Assembly: GCF_016808095.1 (NCBI RefSeq)
Contig: NC_068977.1
Coordinates: forward strand, 27,119,364-27,183,363
DNA length: 64,000 bases
Source of the DNA: Vigna angularis
Taxonomy: Eukaryota > Streptophyta > Magnoliopsida > Fabales > Fabaceae
Reading direction: 5' to 3'
Shown here: one piece after another, positions 12,749 to 25,288 of the stretch
How the letters are laid out: every line of letters starts with the position of its first letter
Position numbering within the stretch: the first letter of the stretch is position 1
The notes under the pieces: model-generated
Told to the model about the DNA's origin: nothing
What the model saw: only the letters and a program-made list of their open reading frames with translations
The model's database searches: none
Position numbers and translations under genes: made by a program

Positions 12749-14467
12749 CACTAGTGCAGTAAGGATAAACGACAACAGTTATTTTTGCTTATAAGCAGCG
12801 GTTCTGCAACCAAGACATATATAGACGGGGTAAAATGGGATAAGCTTTTTGCCTCGGTTATTAACCGAAGCAAAATGGGGTTGAATTATACCTCGGTTTT
12901 TAGGTAACCAAGGCAACAACGTCTTTTTTTTCATACTTTAGGACTCGGTTCGTACTGAACCGAAGTGGTACATGGGACAATATTGGTCGGAGCTACCAAC
13001 ACCAACAGTCCTTACACGCCCACCTCCATCCGCGCCCTCCTTCACATCACTCGCTCAACTCGCGCAACTCGCGCAACCATAGAAAAAAAAGGAATCAGAT
13101 ACAAACTAGAACCCTCAATTCAAGAGACGAACCCCAAATTACAAAATTGAATCACAAGAATAGGAAAACCCCAAACACTATAATCGTCAATTCGAGCCCT
13201 AGCCTACAGAGAAGCACAAAATCCCAACCCAAGATCAAAACAGAGACCCAAGATTTTCCAATTTCAGAAACCCAATTTGATAGAACCCAGAACGCTTTCC
13301 CTTTCCGCTCTGCAACAGGACCACCATAAAAGAACCCAAAACGGCGCCGCTGCGATTCGCGAGTTCGTCCTCCAAAATTGACGGAACCAGAAAGTAAATC
13401 GTGCCTCCTTGATTCAATCTTCTCCACCCCAACCTGCACACATAATCACAAAAACAATGTTCCCTCCATCATTCATCTTCTTCACTAGGAACCTGAAAGC
13501 ATAGAAACCAAACTCAAAAATCGCAAATCCTTTTTATGGTGCCTACCTCCTCCATTGACGTGGACGAGTTCTTTCCTCCTCTTAAGGACAACCATGAGCT
13601 TCAATCGCGAACTCCTTAAGCTGTCATCCATGGTCGAGAGTTGCGCGCCTCCATCCTCTCCACAATGGCGCAGGAGTAAGAAGGCAAAATGTTTTTCCCC
13701 TTTCCTCCATCTACAGAACCCTAATTTTGGAACCAGGAAGAATTTGTGGAAACGAAGAAGAGTTCCTACAAAGACGACGGAGGTGGAACCCTTGTGGAGG
13801 CAGCGCCGCTACAGCCCTCACTGTGTCGTGTCGTCGTTGTTCTTTTGTCATGCCCTTGTCGCGCCCTCGCCACACCCTAGCTGCGTCGTTGCCGTTCTTT
13901 CGCCGCCATTGTAGTGCCATTGTTGATCCTCCCAGTTTGTCTGCAAGAAAGAAGTGATTTTATGCCTTGGGTCACCTCTCGCGCAAGAAAGAAAGAAGAA
14001 AGCAGTGAGAAAGGGAGAAGAAGACAGGTGCCCCGGGTCACCTCTCTCACGCAGTGAGAAAGTAGTGAGAAAGGGGGAAGCAGTGAGAAAGAAAGAGCCC
14101 TCTCGCACGAGACGTAAGACAAAGAAAGGGGAAAGACTTGGAGAACATTGAAATTACGTAAACTTTTATGCCTCGGGTCACCTCTCAATCGAGGCACTAA
14201 GTCTCTTTTATGCCTCGGGTCAACTCTCAACCGAGGCACTAAGTCTCTTCCAGATTAGTCATTAGATGAAAAGTCTGACATGCAAAAAAGTAACTGAATT
14301 TTGCAGGTTATTATATTTATAACCGAGACAATAGATCCTTTCTACTTCGATTTTCAAAGAACCGAGACATATAACTTTGCTATTATTACAAAAATACCAC
14401 CGTGTTTTTATATGTTTCGGTTTCTATAAAACCGAAACATATATGGCGCGTTGTTTTTTCATTAGTG
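12749..14467. mobile_element. Non-autonomous CACTA element (TSD aaa)
   Basis: It begins CACTAGTGCAG, ends TTCATTAGTG, and is flanked on both sides by aaa, the 3-bp TSD expected of CACTA (En/Spm) transposons. Subterminal regions hold many copies of a CCTCGGTT...AACCGAGGC-like motif in both orientations (12850-12960, 14165-14440), as in this superfamily. The interior (about 12960-14150) is GC-richer, but its frames on both strands are short and broken and no transposase domain is visible. A segment near 13410-13440 is shared with the CACTA element at 25289-26631. Confidence 0.85.
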
Positions 14468-15653
14468 AAATATGAGATAATTGCTTTAGAACTTATTTTT
14501 TTAATATTGGATTTGTGAAAATTCAATAAGTCTATAATCAATAAATCATAATATAGGACTATTTTATAAAAAAAAATGGTAGGAGGAATTTTGAATATGT
14601 TTCAAATGAAAGATTGTAATCTTGTATACAAAGTTACGGAGATCATGATGGAAAGAAGTTGATAAAACATATTTCAAGTAATTGAATTTACCTTATTGCA
14701 ACTACGTCTGATATAAAGTATTTTGTGAGTTTCGTAAACAGGTGCATGGAATTCTATCTACTTACATTTGTTGACTACTAAAAGAATTATATTTTATTTA
14801 TAAAAAATTCGAGATATTTTATAAATATGATTTTAAATTAAATATAGAAAAAGAGTAAAAGAGAGTAAATTTTCTATCAATAGTTGGTGTTTAATCAGAG
14901 CTATTAAATTCATTTATTGTTTTATGGAACTTGATCCATAATGGTTAGTGCATAGATTGATGCATGATAAGATTATGCTTAGCCTGAAAAAGTTCTTTGA
15001 AAGTTTTGTATATTTTAATCGGTTATATGATGCACAAATTTAGTGTTTAATCAAGAAGAAATTGATGTGAATTGTTTAATAAAGTAATTAGATGATGCAT
15101 ATTATTTGAAGTATCAACTAAGGATGGAAAAAAACTATATTCGATAGAACTTCAAAAAATTTGAATAAGTTTTGAACGGTTTAGATGACAACGAGTCACA
15201 CACAAATATTATTTATTTATAACTTAATTTGTAATAAAAAAAATTCATCCATTATGTATTTTGTTTTTTTATCATATATTCGTTTAAAAAATATTTATAA
15301 ATATTTTAAAACAATCCGTGAATATGCAAGAATTTTTAAAAATTAATATTTTATAAGTTTTTAAAATAAAATCTAAATAAAATTATAAAATAAAATATAA
15401 AATATAATATAAATTAACGTAATAAAATATAAATTATTTTTAATTTGAATTAAATTTTCCTTAATAAAATATAAATTAAAACTTAATTTTAATTTCTTTT
15501 GCTAATAATGAATACATGTAAGAGAAATAGTATGATATTTGCACTTGATCTGTTTATGAATGAGTATTAAAATATTCACTACCTATTATCCAAAGGTAAT
15601 AAATATATATAAATATCAATTATTTGTCGAGAATTTTATTCACGAAACTCACA
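14468..15653. other. AT-rich intergenic sequence
   Basis: No gene, RNA or repeat boundary was recognised between the two CACTA elements. Confidence 0.4.
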
Positions 15654-16266
15654 TACTAGTACAAAAATCGCATACAAAGTCGAATATTTTGGGTTTTTAA
15701 TAACGAATTCGCAGACAACATCATATTAAGAGAAGTTAAATTGACGTCGAATTGAAAAAATTCGATGTTAAGTTAACGTTGAATTTTGTCAATATACGAC
15801 GTTAACTTAACGACGATTTTTGTTAATATACGACGTTAATCACTTTTTTTTGTTTTTTTTTTAATTAATTGTGATACTTTTTTACAACTCTACGAGACCT
15901 GAAAAGCAGAAAAATAACAAATTTCAGTTTTTGGTATTCTATAATTCAAGAACTATGAACATAGTATCAAGAACAAACAACAATAACCAACAACAAACAA
16001 GTTTAATCAAACAACAACAACAACAAACAAGTTCAACCAAACAATAACAAACAAGTTCAACAAATAAGTTTTTCAAAACGAAAATGAAAACTAACCTTCA
16101 AAAGGTGGGTTCGTTGGAATAAATGCGTCTATGAAGGACAAAAACACGAAAATAATCGATCAAAACAAACGAAAATCATACATAAAATGCATTTGTATCA
16201 AATGAAAGAAAGATTACATGTGATGGTCGTCAAACTTCGTTCGAGAAAAGTTTGAGAAGAGAAGAG

Positions 16267-18937
16267 TGTAACACCCAAATATTTTAAAGGGTATTACTGA
16301 TAGTAGAGACTAAATTAATTTGATATCTCATATAAACAATCAAACTTTATTTCAATTCCTCCAAAGTACAATACCAAACTTACAAACTTTAAACAATATA
16401 GTCTTCACCACTTAACATAAATTTGAAATTTCAACTTATAAGTCTTACACAACATAATTTTTCCAATACAAATTTATTCCTTTTTTTTACAAAAATCCCT
16501 GAAAGTTTTTCCCCGCATCTCTCTCATCTCTAAGCTTTTTCAACCGCATCTGCAACATTATCTATTCACATATAACATGAGTTATATGGTCATAGCACAA
16601 ACAAATAAGGGTAAGCCAACCATATCATAAAATCATTAAACTTGTAATAAAAATATTTCAATCATGTATTTCTGCAATTGATAAAATATCATTATCCCGA
16701 TGTCATTAATTCATCATTATCAAAATCATCTTTCTCATTTTCATAAACCTTACAAGTGTACCATGCTTACTCACGAAGCCTTATGGTCAGACCGCTCTCT
16801 GCCTGCTTCCTTAAGCCTCACCTGTATACTATGTCTTACTTTCTGAAGCCTTATGGTCAGACCTCTCTCTGTCTGCTTCTATAAAACTTATGAACCATAT
16901 ATTTATGTCAAAACCTTATGGTCAGACCACTTTCTGCCTGCTTTCATAAACCTCGGGTGTTACTTTGTTCATATCCAGCTCTCATGGTATAAACCGAACA
17001 TACTACTCCCAGTAGTAAACATCATTTCATAAGTAATGATTTCTCATATCCAATCCAATATTTCATAAAATCAACAAATCATACCCTCTTATCCACCTAA
17101 CTCAATCATGTTCATTCTTTAATTATAAATTGACAATAACCCATTTTGATGTCAATACCTAAAATAAAGTAAACCTATTGCAAGATATCATACTTCATAT
17201 TATAAACTCATTTTTTTTAACAAGTATAACTCAACATATTTTCACCAATCAAAGGTCATAGATCAGCCAAAATACATCAACATGTCTTAGGAACTACATA
17301 TTAAAATTTGGGCTCAATGTAGCGGTAAATATATATGAAGTCTTTACCATGATAACTTTATGCATCTACAATCAACTTGTTTTATTTTATTTTCATCCTA
17401 GTAGAGATCTTTCTTTACCCCAATTGGTCACCGGAGAGGACCCAGATGTCTAAACGCATCAAACTCACCTTCGACGCCATCACATATGACTAGTCACAAT
17501 TGACTGGACCAAGCCAGGGCTGCTCTATGATCAGGGATGTGCCAACTCATGTTTTTAAGGTTCCTCTATCCTACCAACAAAGAAAGACCCTCAATAATTA
17601 ACAATTGATTTATTTAAATTATCTACCCTGTTCTCTTATGCTCTAAATCTGAAATGCCAACTTTTAATATTTTCACTTCCTCTCACAGGAACCTCAAACA
17701 GTATCTATACATCTATTTAATACTCATATACAAGCTATTACAGAACCCTTACTCCAGACCTTCCAACAAGATCAATTTCAGCCAACAAATTCATTCAAAA
17801 TAGATTAAATTCATCACATCACAACATGTACTATTTTACAGTTTTAGTTATAACATCCAATATAATAAAAGTCATAAAACAGTTTCACAAGAGCACACCA
17901 GTTCAATATTCACATGCATATATTTTTATAAAATAAATTCATACAAAAATAATTAGCTCCCCTTTACCAGCAAATTAATCTTAATATAAAATTCAGGGGA
18001 AATAAGAAGTTGAATCTGGCAGAGCCGATTAGACAACTTCTCATCCTTCCAAAAATACAATATAAATAAGAAATAAAAAGTATGGGGAAATAAGAAGTTG
18101 AATCTGGCAGAGTCGGTTAGACAACTTCTAATCCTTCCAAAAATACAATGTAATTAAATAATAAGAACAATAACAGGTCTGGGGAAATAAGAAGTTGAAT
18201 CTGGCAGAGCCGGTTAGACAACTTCTAATCCTTCCAAAAATAAAACGAATAAGGAAAACAATAAAAAGTATGGGGAAATAAGAAGTTGAATCTGGCAGAG
18301 CCGGTTAGACAACTTCTAATCCATCCAAAAATACAAAAATAAACAACTAATAACATACAAATGGCATAACATAATCAACATCATATTTTACAACTATCAC
18401 ACTTGGATCTAAACGTAGAAGCATGTTCTCATTCAAAATTCAAGATCATACAGAAACAAGATACTTCATATTCAAGATTGAAGATCAGACAAGAGCAAAA
18501 TATTGCATATTCAAGACTCAAGATAATACAAAACGAAATACTCAAGGTTAGCTCCCCTTACCTCTATTACAGACTTAATCTCCTCGTTCTCTGAAAACTT
18601 CCAGAATATCCCCTTTGCAACTAGAAATTCTTCCAACTCTCTTCTCTCAAAATTTTCTAAGTTTTTTGGTGTAAATTTTCAACCTCCCCCCTTGGCTATT
18701 TATAGCAAAAAAATTTACTATTCATTTTAACTATTCATTTTCTTTATTCATTTTACTATTACAAAAATAAATTTTTATTTACAATTTGATGAATTCTGAT
18801 CTCTTATGACTCAAAGCTACGTGGAATACTTATCCCTTCCAAAAATATTTTTTTTTTACTATTTACTTTTTACTATTCACAATTTACTTTTTTTTTAATC
18901 TAGTATCTGACTTACAAATATTTTCAAGGATCTTACA
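16267..18937 (-). mobile_element. Solo LTR with perfect TSD (aagag), nested in CACTA
   Basis: On the minus strand it begins TGTAAGATCC and ends GGGTGTTACA. The flanks at 16262-16266 and 18938-18942 are both aagag. It is the same family as 5675-7986 in inverted orientation and is about 360 bp longer, mainly from a four-copy repeat at 17995-18345. It lies wholly inside the CACTA-like element 15654-19157 and so inserted later. The 63-codon frame at 18403-18594 is part of the LTR. Confidence 0.92.
17995..18345. repeat. Four tandem hairpin-forming repeats
   Basis: Four copies, starting near 17995, 18084, 18181 and 18272, share about 65 bp separated by variable AT-rich spacers. Each contains an interrupted palindrome with arms GAAGTTG and CAACTTC around a second pair, CTGGC and GCCGG, so each can fold as a hairpin. 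The block is absent from the related LTR at 5675-7986. Confidence 0.85.
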
Positions 18938-19157
18938 AAGAGGGTCTCGCGCGCTAAGATAAAGTGAGTGAATTTTCAATCTCCCGCTCAAATTTTATTG
19001 AATTCACTAACCTTTTAACGTCTAACGCTGGGGCATTCGATGTTTTATATCATTTTACGTGGAATTACAATTCTAAACGACACCAGCCATTTTTTAAGTT
19101 GGCTATTAAGTGGTTGGACGTTAAACGCATGACGTTATACGCTGTTTTTTACTAGTG

Positions 19158-21149
19158 ACATTCAAATAATGGATTGAAATTTTATGTCATTTATTCAAAC
19201 TAAAAATAATTTTTTTCTTTAAAAAAGAATTTAATGTAATATAAATCTGAAATATAAAAAACCTGACTGAATTAACTCGGAAGCCAAAAAACCCAACCAA
19301 TGTTGAATCCTAATACCAACTTTTCTAACACTTGATTGTGTTGTCTACATAGGTGTAAAAGGAAGCTTGATAAAAAATTACAGTAGAGATTCCACCACAA
19401 ATATGTGGTTGTGTCCACATATACATGATAAACGTGTTCATCTAGAAAATTATGAGTATGATTATGTCCACACGAATGTCTCATTTGAAAAATTACACGA
19501 GAATTTCGATAACACGGCATTCACATAAAAGTGAAAAATGTATTCATATAAACAGTAATAAATGCAAGCAGAAGAGACTAATTTATAAAAGAAATGACTT
19601 GTAGCTTTTAAAATAATTGTATACTCTCATTCCCTTCCTTTATCTTGTGGTTTTCCTCACTAAGAAACAAAATCTTAAAGAGTGTACGCGGAAGTTGATG
19701 GCATATGCAAAGTTACATGTGCAGCCACATCTCCTGTTTCAATCCATTCATTCTTCACTCTTTTCTCAACCAAAAGACAAAACTGAAAAGCCAAAATTAG
19801 GGCACCAAACTGTGTTCTTTTGGAATTTCTGACAACCTTTCTCACCTTGTGTTCTTTTGGAATTTCTGCCATCCTTTCTCACCTTGCCTTCCTATGTACC
19901 CTCTTTATTGGGACTGTATTGCAAGTGGAGCTACCTTCCATGGATCTATAAAATCAAGTTTTTTTTTCTTTTTCAACAAAAAATTTAAACATATAAAACA
20001 AATTCTTACACAACCTTCTTCTATTAGAAGACAAATATAAATACGTTTTCATCCGTTGGATTTGTGAAAACAAAAGGTCTCGTCCAGATTACATTTATAC
20101 AATCGAAAATGTTTTTTTACAACTTTTTTTATAACATCCACGTAGTACATTTCAAATATTTTTTTAAAAATAAATTCAAACAAATCAATAAAATAGTGGC
20201 ACATTATTAAGTTATTAATCTTTAGAATCCATCTATACTACTGAGTGTAACTTGTAACGATAAAAAAGAAAAAATGCGTTGTGCATGGTTGGCGTTTTGA
20301 AAGCGCTTATTTTCCTTCCATCATCTTTTAGGTTGGTAGTGTATTAATTGGTTTTAGTTGGCTTACATCAACTCACAATTCCACTACATACACAGACATG
20401 CCTACTCTATTGTATACTCCTTTTAAAATATTCTATTAATATTTCTCATCTAACATATCAATCTCTTTCGGGTATTCAAAACATATCATGCGGTATATCC
20501 TATGAAGAAAATCGCTATAAATGTCCAACGAAATTATCATCATTCAAAAAACTTCAAAAATCTAATGTATTCTATAAATTTAGATCAATAATTCTTTCTC
20601 TCTTTCTTTCTTTCTCTCTATCTCTATATCTATATATATATAATTTAGTCATACATTTCAAGTGGTATGTTAAAATTTTAAAGTAACATTACGTTGTATA
20701 TTACAATTTTTCTCTCCATCCCCATAAAAAAAATAACAAAAGTGGTATTTAAAAACTCTATATTTAAAAAATCATAACTAACGCAAAGAACATTTTTTAT
20801 AACCTTTTTCACAAGATGAAACAAAGTATAGAAAATGATGTGATAACAACATTATAAATATGACAAACTTGTTTACACTGATTTCACTGAAAACAAATAT
20901 AAAAAGTGTTGCGAGATAAAACTATAATAAATTACAAAGATTTTTATACGCATTCCAGTCACAACAAATATTGAAATTCGTTTTTTTATATCAGTATAGA
21001 AGTAACACAGTGACAAAAATATGAAATTGAAGAACTTTTTCTATACCGATTAGTCACTATAAACAATATAGAATATGAGATATTATGCCCTAACCCTCCT
21101 TTCACGCTTTACTTTCTCTCTACGTGCTTTTTCTCATTATTTGTATGTG
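19158..21149. other. AT-rich intergenic sequence
   Basis: It contains a tandem 37-bp duplication around 19812-19885 (two copies of GTGTTCTTTTGGAATTTCTG and following bases) and a CT/TA-rich stretch at 20590-20640. No open frame here has a recognisable domain. Confidence 0.45.
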
Positions 21150-21620
21150 CTTTCTAGGCCAACTTGACTTGACCTTCAGTGTAGGCCAATACCAACTCAA
21201 GTTGACCTTCGGCCTAAGTTGACTCGGCTCAACCATTGATCCGAGCACACTTAGCTTAATGTTTGGCCTGAGTCGACTTGTCTCAACCTTCCGCCTACGA
21301 CTGACTAGTCTTAATCTTTGTCTTGGATCAACTTAGCTTGACCTTTGATCTGGAACAACTCAACTCAACCTTCTAGTCGAGTCGACTCTAGACGACCTCC
21401 AATTCTGATTAACTTGAGTCGATCTTCAACCATGACTGACTTAACTTGAGATTTGACTATAGTTAACTCTCATTGACCTTCGACCCAAGTAGACTTCACT
21501 TTACCTAAGACAACTTGGCTTAAACTTAAATTTGGGCAGACTAATATTAACGTTCAGCCTAACTCAACTTTGCTAAACCATAAGTTTGAACCGATTTAAC
21601 TTGACTTAGTCGTTAATTAC
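21150..21620 (-). repeat. Degenerate minisatellite, second locus
   Basis: Imperfect units built on CTTGACCTTCGGCCTGAGT-like segments. Read on the minus strand they resemble the AAGGTTGAG core of the 779-1150 array. Unit length is irregular and no frame stays open. Confidence 0.7.
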
Positions 21621-21869
21621 CTTAATTCGACTTAGGCATACCTTAATTTTGGATTTTAAAAATTAAAAAAAAAAATCAATTTAAATAGTATAAAAAATAA
21701 ATAAAATCCAATTAAATAAAATAAATTTAAAATAAAAATATATATATAAATTTAAATTTAAAATAGACTTATTATAAATTAATATAGATTTAAATTATTA
21801 TAAATTGATTTCACTTCAACACCCTTATCTTCAATTCAAACCACAAAATAAAATTTTAGCTTTATTAAT

Positions 21870-22595
21870 TTGTTACACACGCATGCACCCACCCACGCAC
21901 GCACACACACCCACCCCCATCCGCCAACACGCACACACCCACCAACCCACACACACACACACATAACTGCATACACACCCAAACACACCCACACCCATAT
22001 ACACCCACACACTGACACACACACCCACACACACCCACCCCCCCTCCGCCAACACACACACACCCACCCACCCACACACACACACACAACCGCACACACA
22101 CACACACACCCGCGCACGCACACGCACGCATGTACACACGTACACACACACACACACACACCCACACACACACACACCCGCACCCACACCCCCCCCCCCC
22201 CCCCCCCCCCCCCCCCACACACACACACCCACACACACACACACACCCATCCACCCACGCACACCCACACACACACGCACGCACTGCGACCCACGCACAA
22301 ACACACACACACACACACATACACACTCACTCACACACACACACCGACCCACCCACGCACGCACTGTGACCCACGCACGCACACACACCCACCCACCCAC
22401 ACACACACACACCCACACACCCACACCCCCACACACCCACACACACTCACACACATATGCACACACCCGTGTACCCACACCCGTGTACCCACACCCGCAC
22501 GCACACACCCGTGTACCCACACGCACACGCACACACACCCACACACACCCACACCCACACGCACACGCACACACCCCCACACCCACACGCACATA
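21870..22595. repeat. (CA)n / (CCCACA)n block with 28-base C run
   Basis: About 720 bp of CA dinucleotides and CCCACA or CGCACA variants, strongly GC-enriched against AT-rich flanks, with an uninterrupted C run at 22189-22216. Open frames of up to 244 codons on the plus strand (His/Thr/Pro) and 239 on the minus strand (Val/Cys/Gly) are trivial translations of the repeat, not genes. Alternating CA favours Z-DNA, and the C run could form i-motif and G-quadruplex structures. Confidence 0.97.
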
Positions 22596-23749
22596 AGCTT
22601 CTAAAACTGCTTATAAATATCAAAATCCAAACAAATACATTACTATATCTTAAACTAACAAATATTTGTGTTTTCTCATTTGACCATAAACCATCTTTTT
22701 CTTAAAGACGGTTTCAAACCGTTCTTATTTAGCTTTATTTTTTTTACTGACGGCTCATATAACAATAATTGAAAAACCGTTTTATATATTTAACCGTTTT
22801 TTTGCTATATCGGACATGCCACTTTCTTTTTCAAAATGTAACATTTTAAGTTCAAACTTTCTTGTCGAAACAAAATTTCGAACCTATGAGCATAAATATA
22901 TTTTAGGGGCGAAATGTTCTTAAATAATTAAGACAATTTCATGTAAACTATGTTTAACAGAAATTTTCAAAACTAAAAAGATCTAGTAATCGAGGTTGGT
23001 CTCAATTCACCATTAAAGTTAGAAAAAAAAACAAAATAATGTAAACCAGTCAACTGAATCACATGCAAGGTCATTGTAAGTTACTTTCATAGGGTTTTAA
23101 AGTGACTCTATTTTATTTATTTTGGCTCTTTCACTCAAACCTAACCTATTTCTTTGTTGGGTTCTTTACGAACTGAGAAACGTGCAAGCTATATATAGCG
23201 TGTACCTATCTCGTTTCTGCCTTTGTCTTTCTTCCAATTAACAAAACCAACTTTCTCATTGGTCTATTGTTACAGAAACATTAAGAAAGTAAAAGAAAAA
23301 ATGGTTACAAATGCAACGAAGAAAGCATAGAAAAACAGACCAACTTTTCCTAAGATTTTAGTGGTGTTCCCTGCTAATCCAAACTTGTCAAATTTAGAGA
23401 AACATGCAGGAAATTGCTTACGCGATCTTCAACTTTTTATAACGTGATTTTCTAAACCAAGCTCAAGATTATACAATCAGCTTCTAAGAATGATTAATAA
23501 TTTAAAATTTGTTTGGAAATCTTTTTTATACAAATTTGTGATAAAATTAAATATTTTTGGTAAGTTAAATTAACTTATAGCTTAGTTCAATATTTTCTTA
23601 GAAAAACTGTGAGAAAAACGTATATAAATTAGTTTATATAAATTAATTGAACTTATTAAAAAATCATTTCATATGGAATGTTTTTTTCTCATCATAGAAA
23701 CAATGCACTGTTCACCATCTTCACTTCTATAAATATCCGTAGAGAAAAA

Positions 23750-23841
<92 letters not shown>

Positions 23842-25285
23842 AATAAGATGGTATATACAGATTTGTTTTTTTATGTAATATTGACCAAAATCCCAACGCA
23901 TATTATTCGTATAATTAGGTTATAATAATTATTTTATTAACCATACGATAATTATAACATGATTATTTAATTAATTCATTTTATAAATTATCATTAATCC
24001 ATCTTTAAAAAATATTCTATAAATAACATAACCATGAAAAAAGAAAATTATATCTGACAGAGACATACAGCATACAAGCTAATACCAATATTTGGTTTAG
24101 AAGTATTATCCACTTCAGAACAAGTATAAAGGAAAAGGAAAAATCATAAGATACTTAAACTAAGATAAATATGCAGTTCTAAAAAACTATATTAAGCATG
24201 GGAAACATACTATATATATACGAAATATGTTACTAAAGTAATATCATTTTACATATAAATATCTCATATTAAAACATAAAACCAAATCATATGAATTTAA
24301 TATTAGAAAACTTCAATTGTTAAGTGAATATGTAAGCATACTTTTGCTAACATTATCATTTAAAGTTTATAATAATTACTTAAAAGTTATGTTTGAGGTG
24401 ATTTATAATGGGAAAACATTAATCACTCCCTTCCCTCTTCCTCTTTCTCTCTCTATTACATTTATAAAATATATAATTATTACATTAATTATTAATTAAT
24501 TTATACAAAATACTATACTTATCTTGAGATGGTTACTATATATTACATTAATTGTTGATTGTATATTTTATCTAAAATATATATACAGAATACATATGTT
24601 CGACCACGTGTCTAAAGTTTTTTTTATGTAAATTTCAGTGTAAGAAAAAAAAACAAAAAGATGTTTATAATATTTTTTTTTCTTTTGCTAAAACATTCAA
24701 AATAATGTTTCTCATAATGTACTGTTCTTTTTAACTACTTCCTTTCATCAATAAAAAGCACCTCTTTCATACCAACAAACAATACAAAAAATGTTAAAAA
24801 TTAGTTAAGTATACACTCTAACAATATTTGATGAATTCTTTTGCGAAGTTATTAACTATGTATAAGATGAGGAACTCGTAAGTTTAAGACAAACAATTAC
24901 ACATTTTAAAAAAAAGAAAGGAAAATGACAAGTAGCAAAATTTGGAATTTATCATTAAGAATATAACATATAGCAGAGTTTATTAAAATTCACTTATTAT
25001 GTTTAAACAACTGAGTTAGACCGCCAACACCAAATTTAGAATCTAACAATATTTACTTATTAAGTTTAAATTAAAAAATGTATAACAAAGAAAAAAAAAT
25101 TGTAGAAATTAAATTATAGAATCTCAACCTAACTAAGATTTCATAGTTCAAAATGATGTTTAACATAAATATTAAATAAAAAATATAAAACGTTGAGAGT
25201 GACTTATATATTACTTTAGTTCTTGAAAAAAAAAAACTGGACATGTTTAAATATGGATGTTGGTCAATATGGAAACAGTGATAAC
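22596..25285. other. AT-rich intergenic sequence with TA microsatellite
   Basis: It contains a 22-bp near-palindrome at about 22704-22727 (AAGACGGTTTCAAACCGTTCTT) and a TA run at 23754-23838. No supported gene was found. The two mirror frames across the TA run are repeat translations. Confidence 0.5.
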
Positions 25286-25288
25286 AAC

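Larger units (their letters stand above)
15654..19157. mobile_element. CACTA-like element (TSD aca) split by a solo LTR
   Basis: The left end reads TACTAGTACAAAAATCGCAT. The right end is the complement of CACTAGTAAAAAACAGCG, so the TIRs match apart from a decayed first base on the left. Both sides carry aca. The outer parts contain repeated ACGTTAA and GACGTTA motifs in both orientations (15740-15840, 19015-19145), typical of CACTA subterminal arrays. Removing the nested solo LTR at 16267-18937 leaves only about 0.8 kb, so this is a small non-autonomous element. No transposase is present. Confidence 0.75.

Noticed and set aside
13555..14239. Frames of 119 and 120 codons in the first CACTA element
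   Set aside because: They overlap on opposite strands in GC-rich transposon DNA, resemble no family, and have no start context or splice support.
17995..18345. Regularly spaced repeats resembling a CRISPR array
   Set aside because: Only four copies, repeats of about 65 bp with AT-rich spacers, in a plant LTR and with no cas genes. They are hairpin minisatellites.
21865..22604. Open frames of up to 244 codons on both strands in the CA-rich block
   Set aside because: They are direct translations of a dinucleotide/hexanucleotide repeat (Thr-His or Val-Cys runs), with no codon bias, splice sites or domain.
23678..23901. Ile-Tyr repeat proteins on both strands
   Set aside because: Translation of a TA microsatellite.
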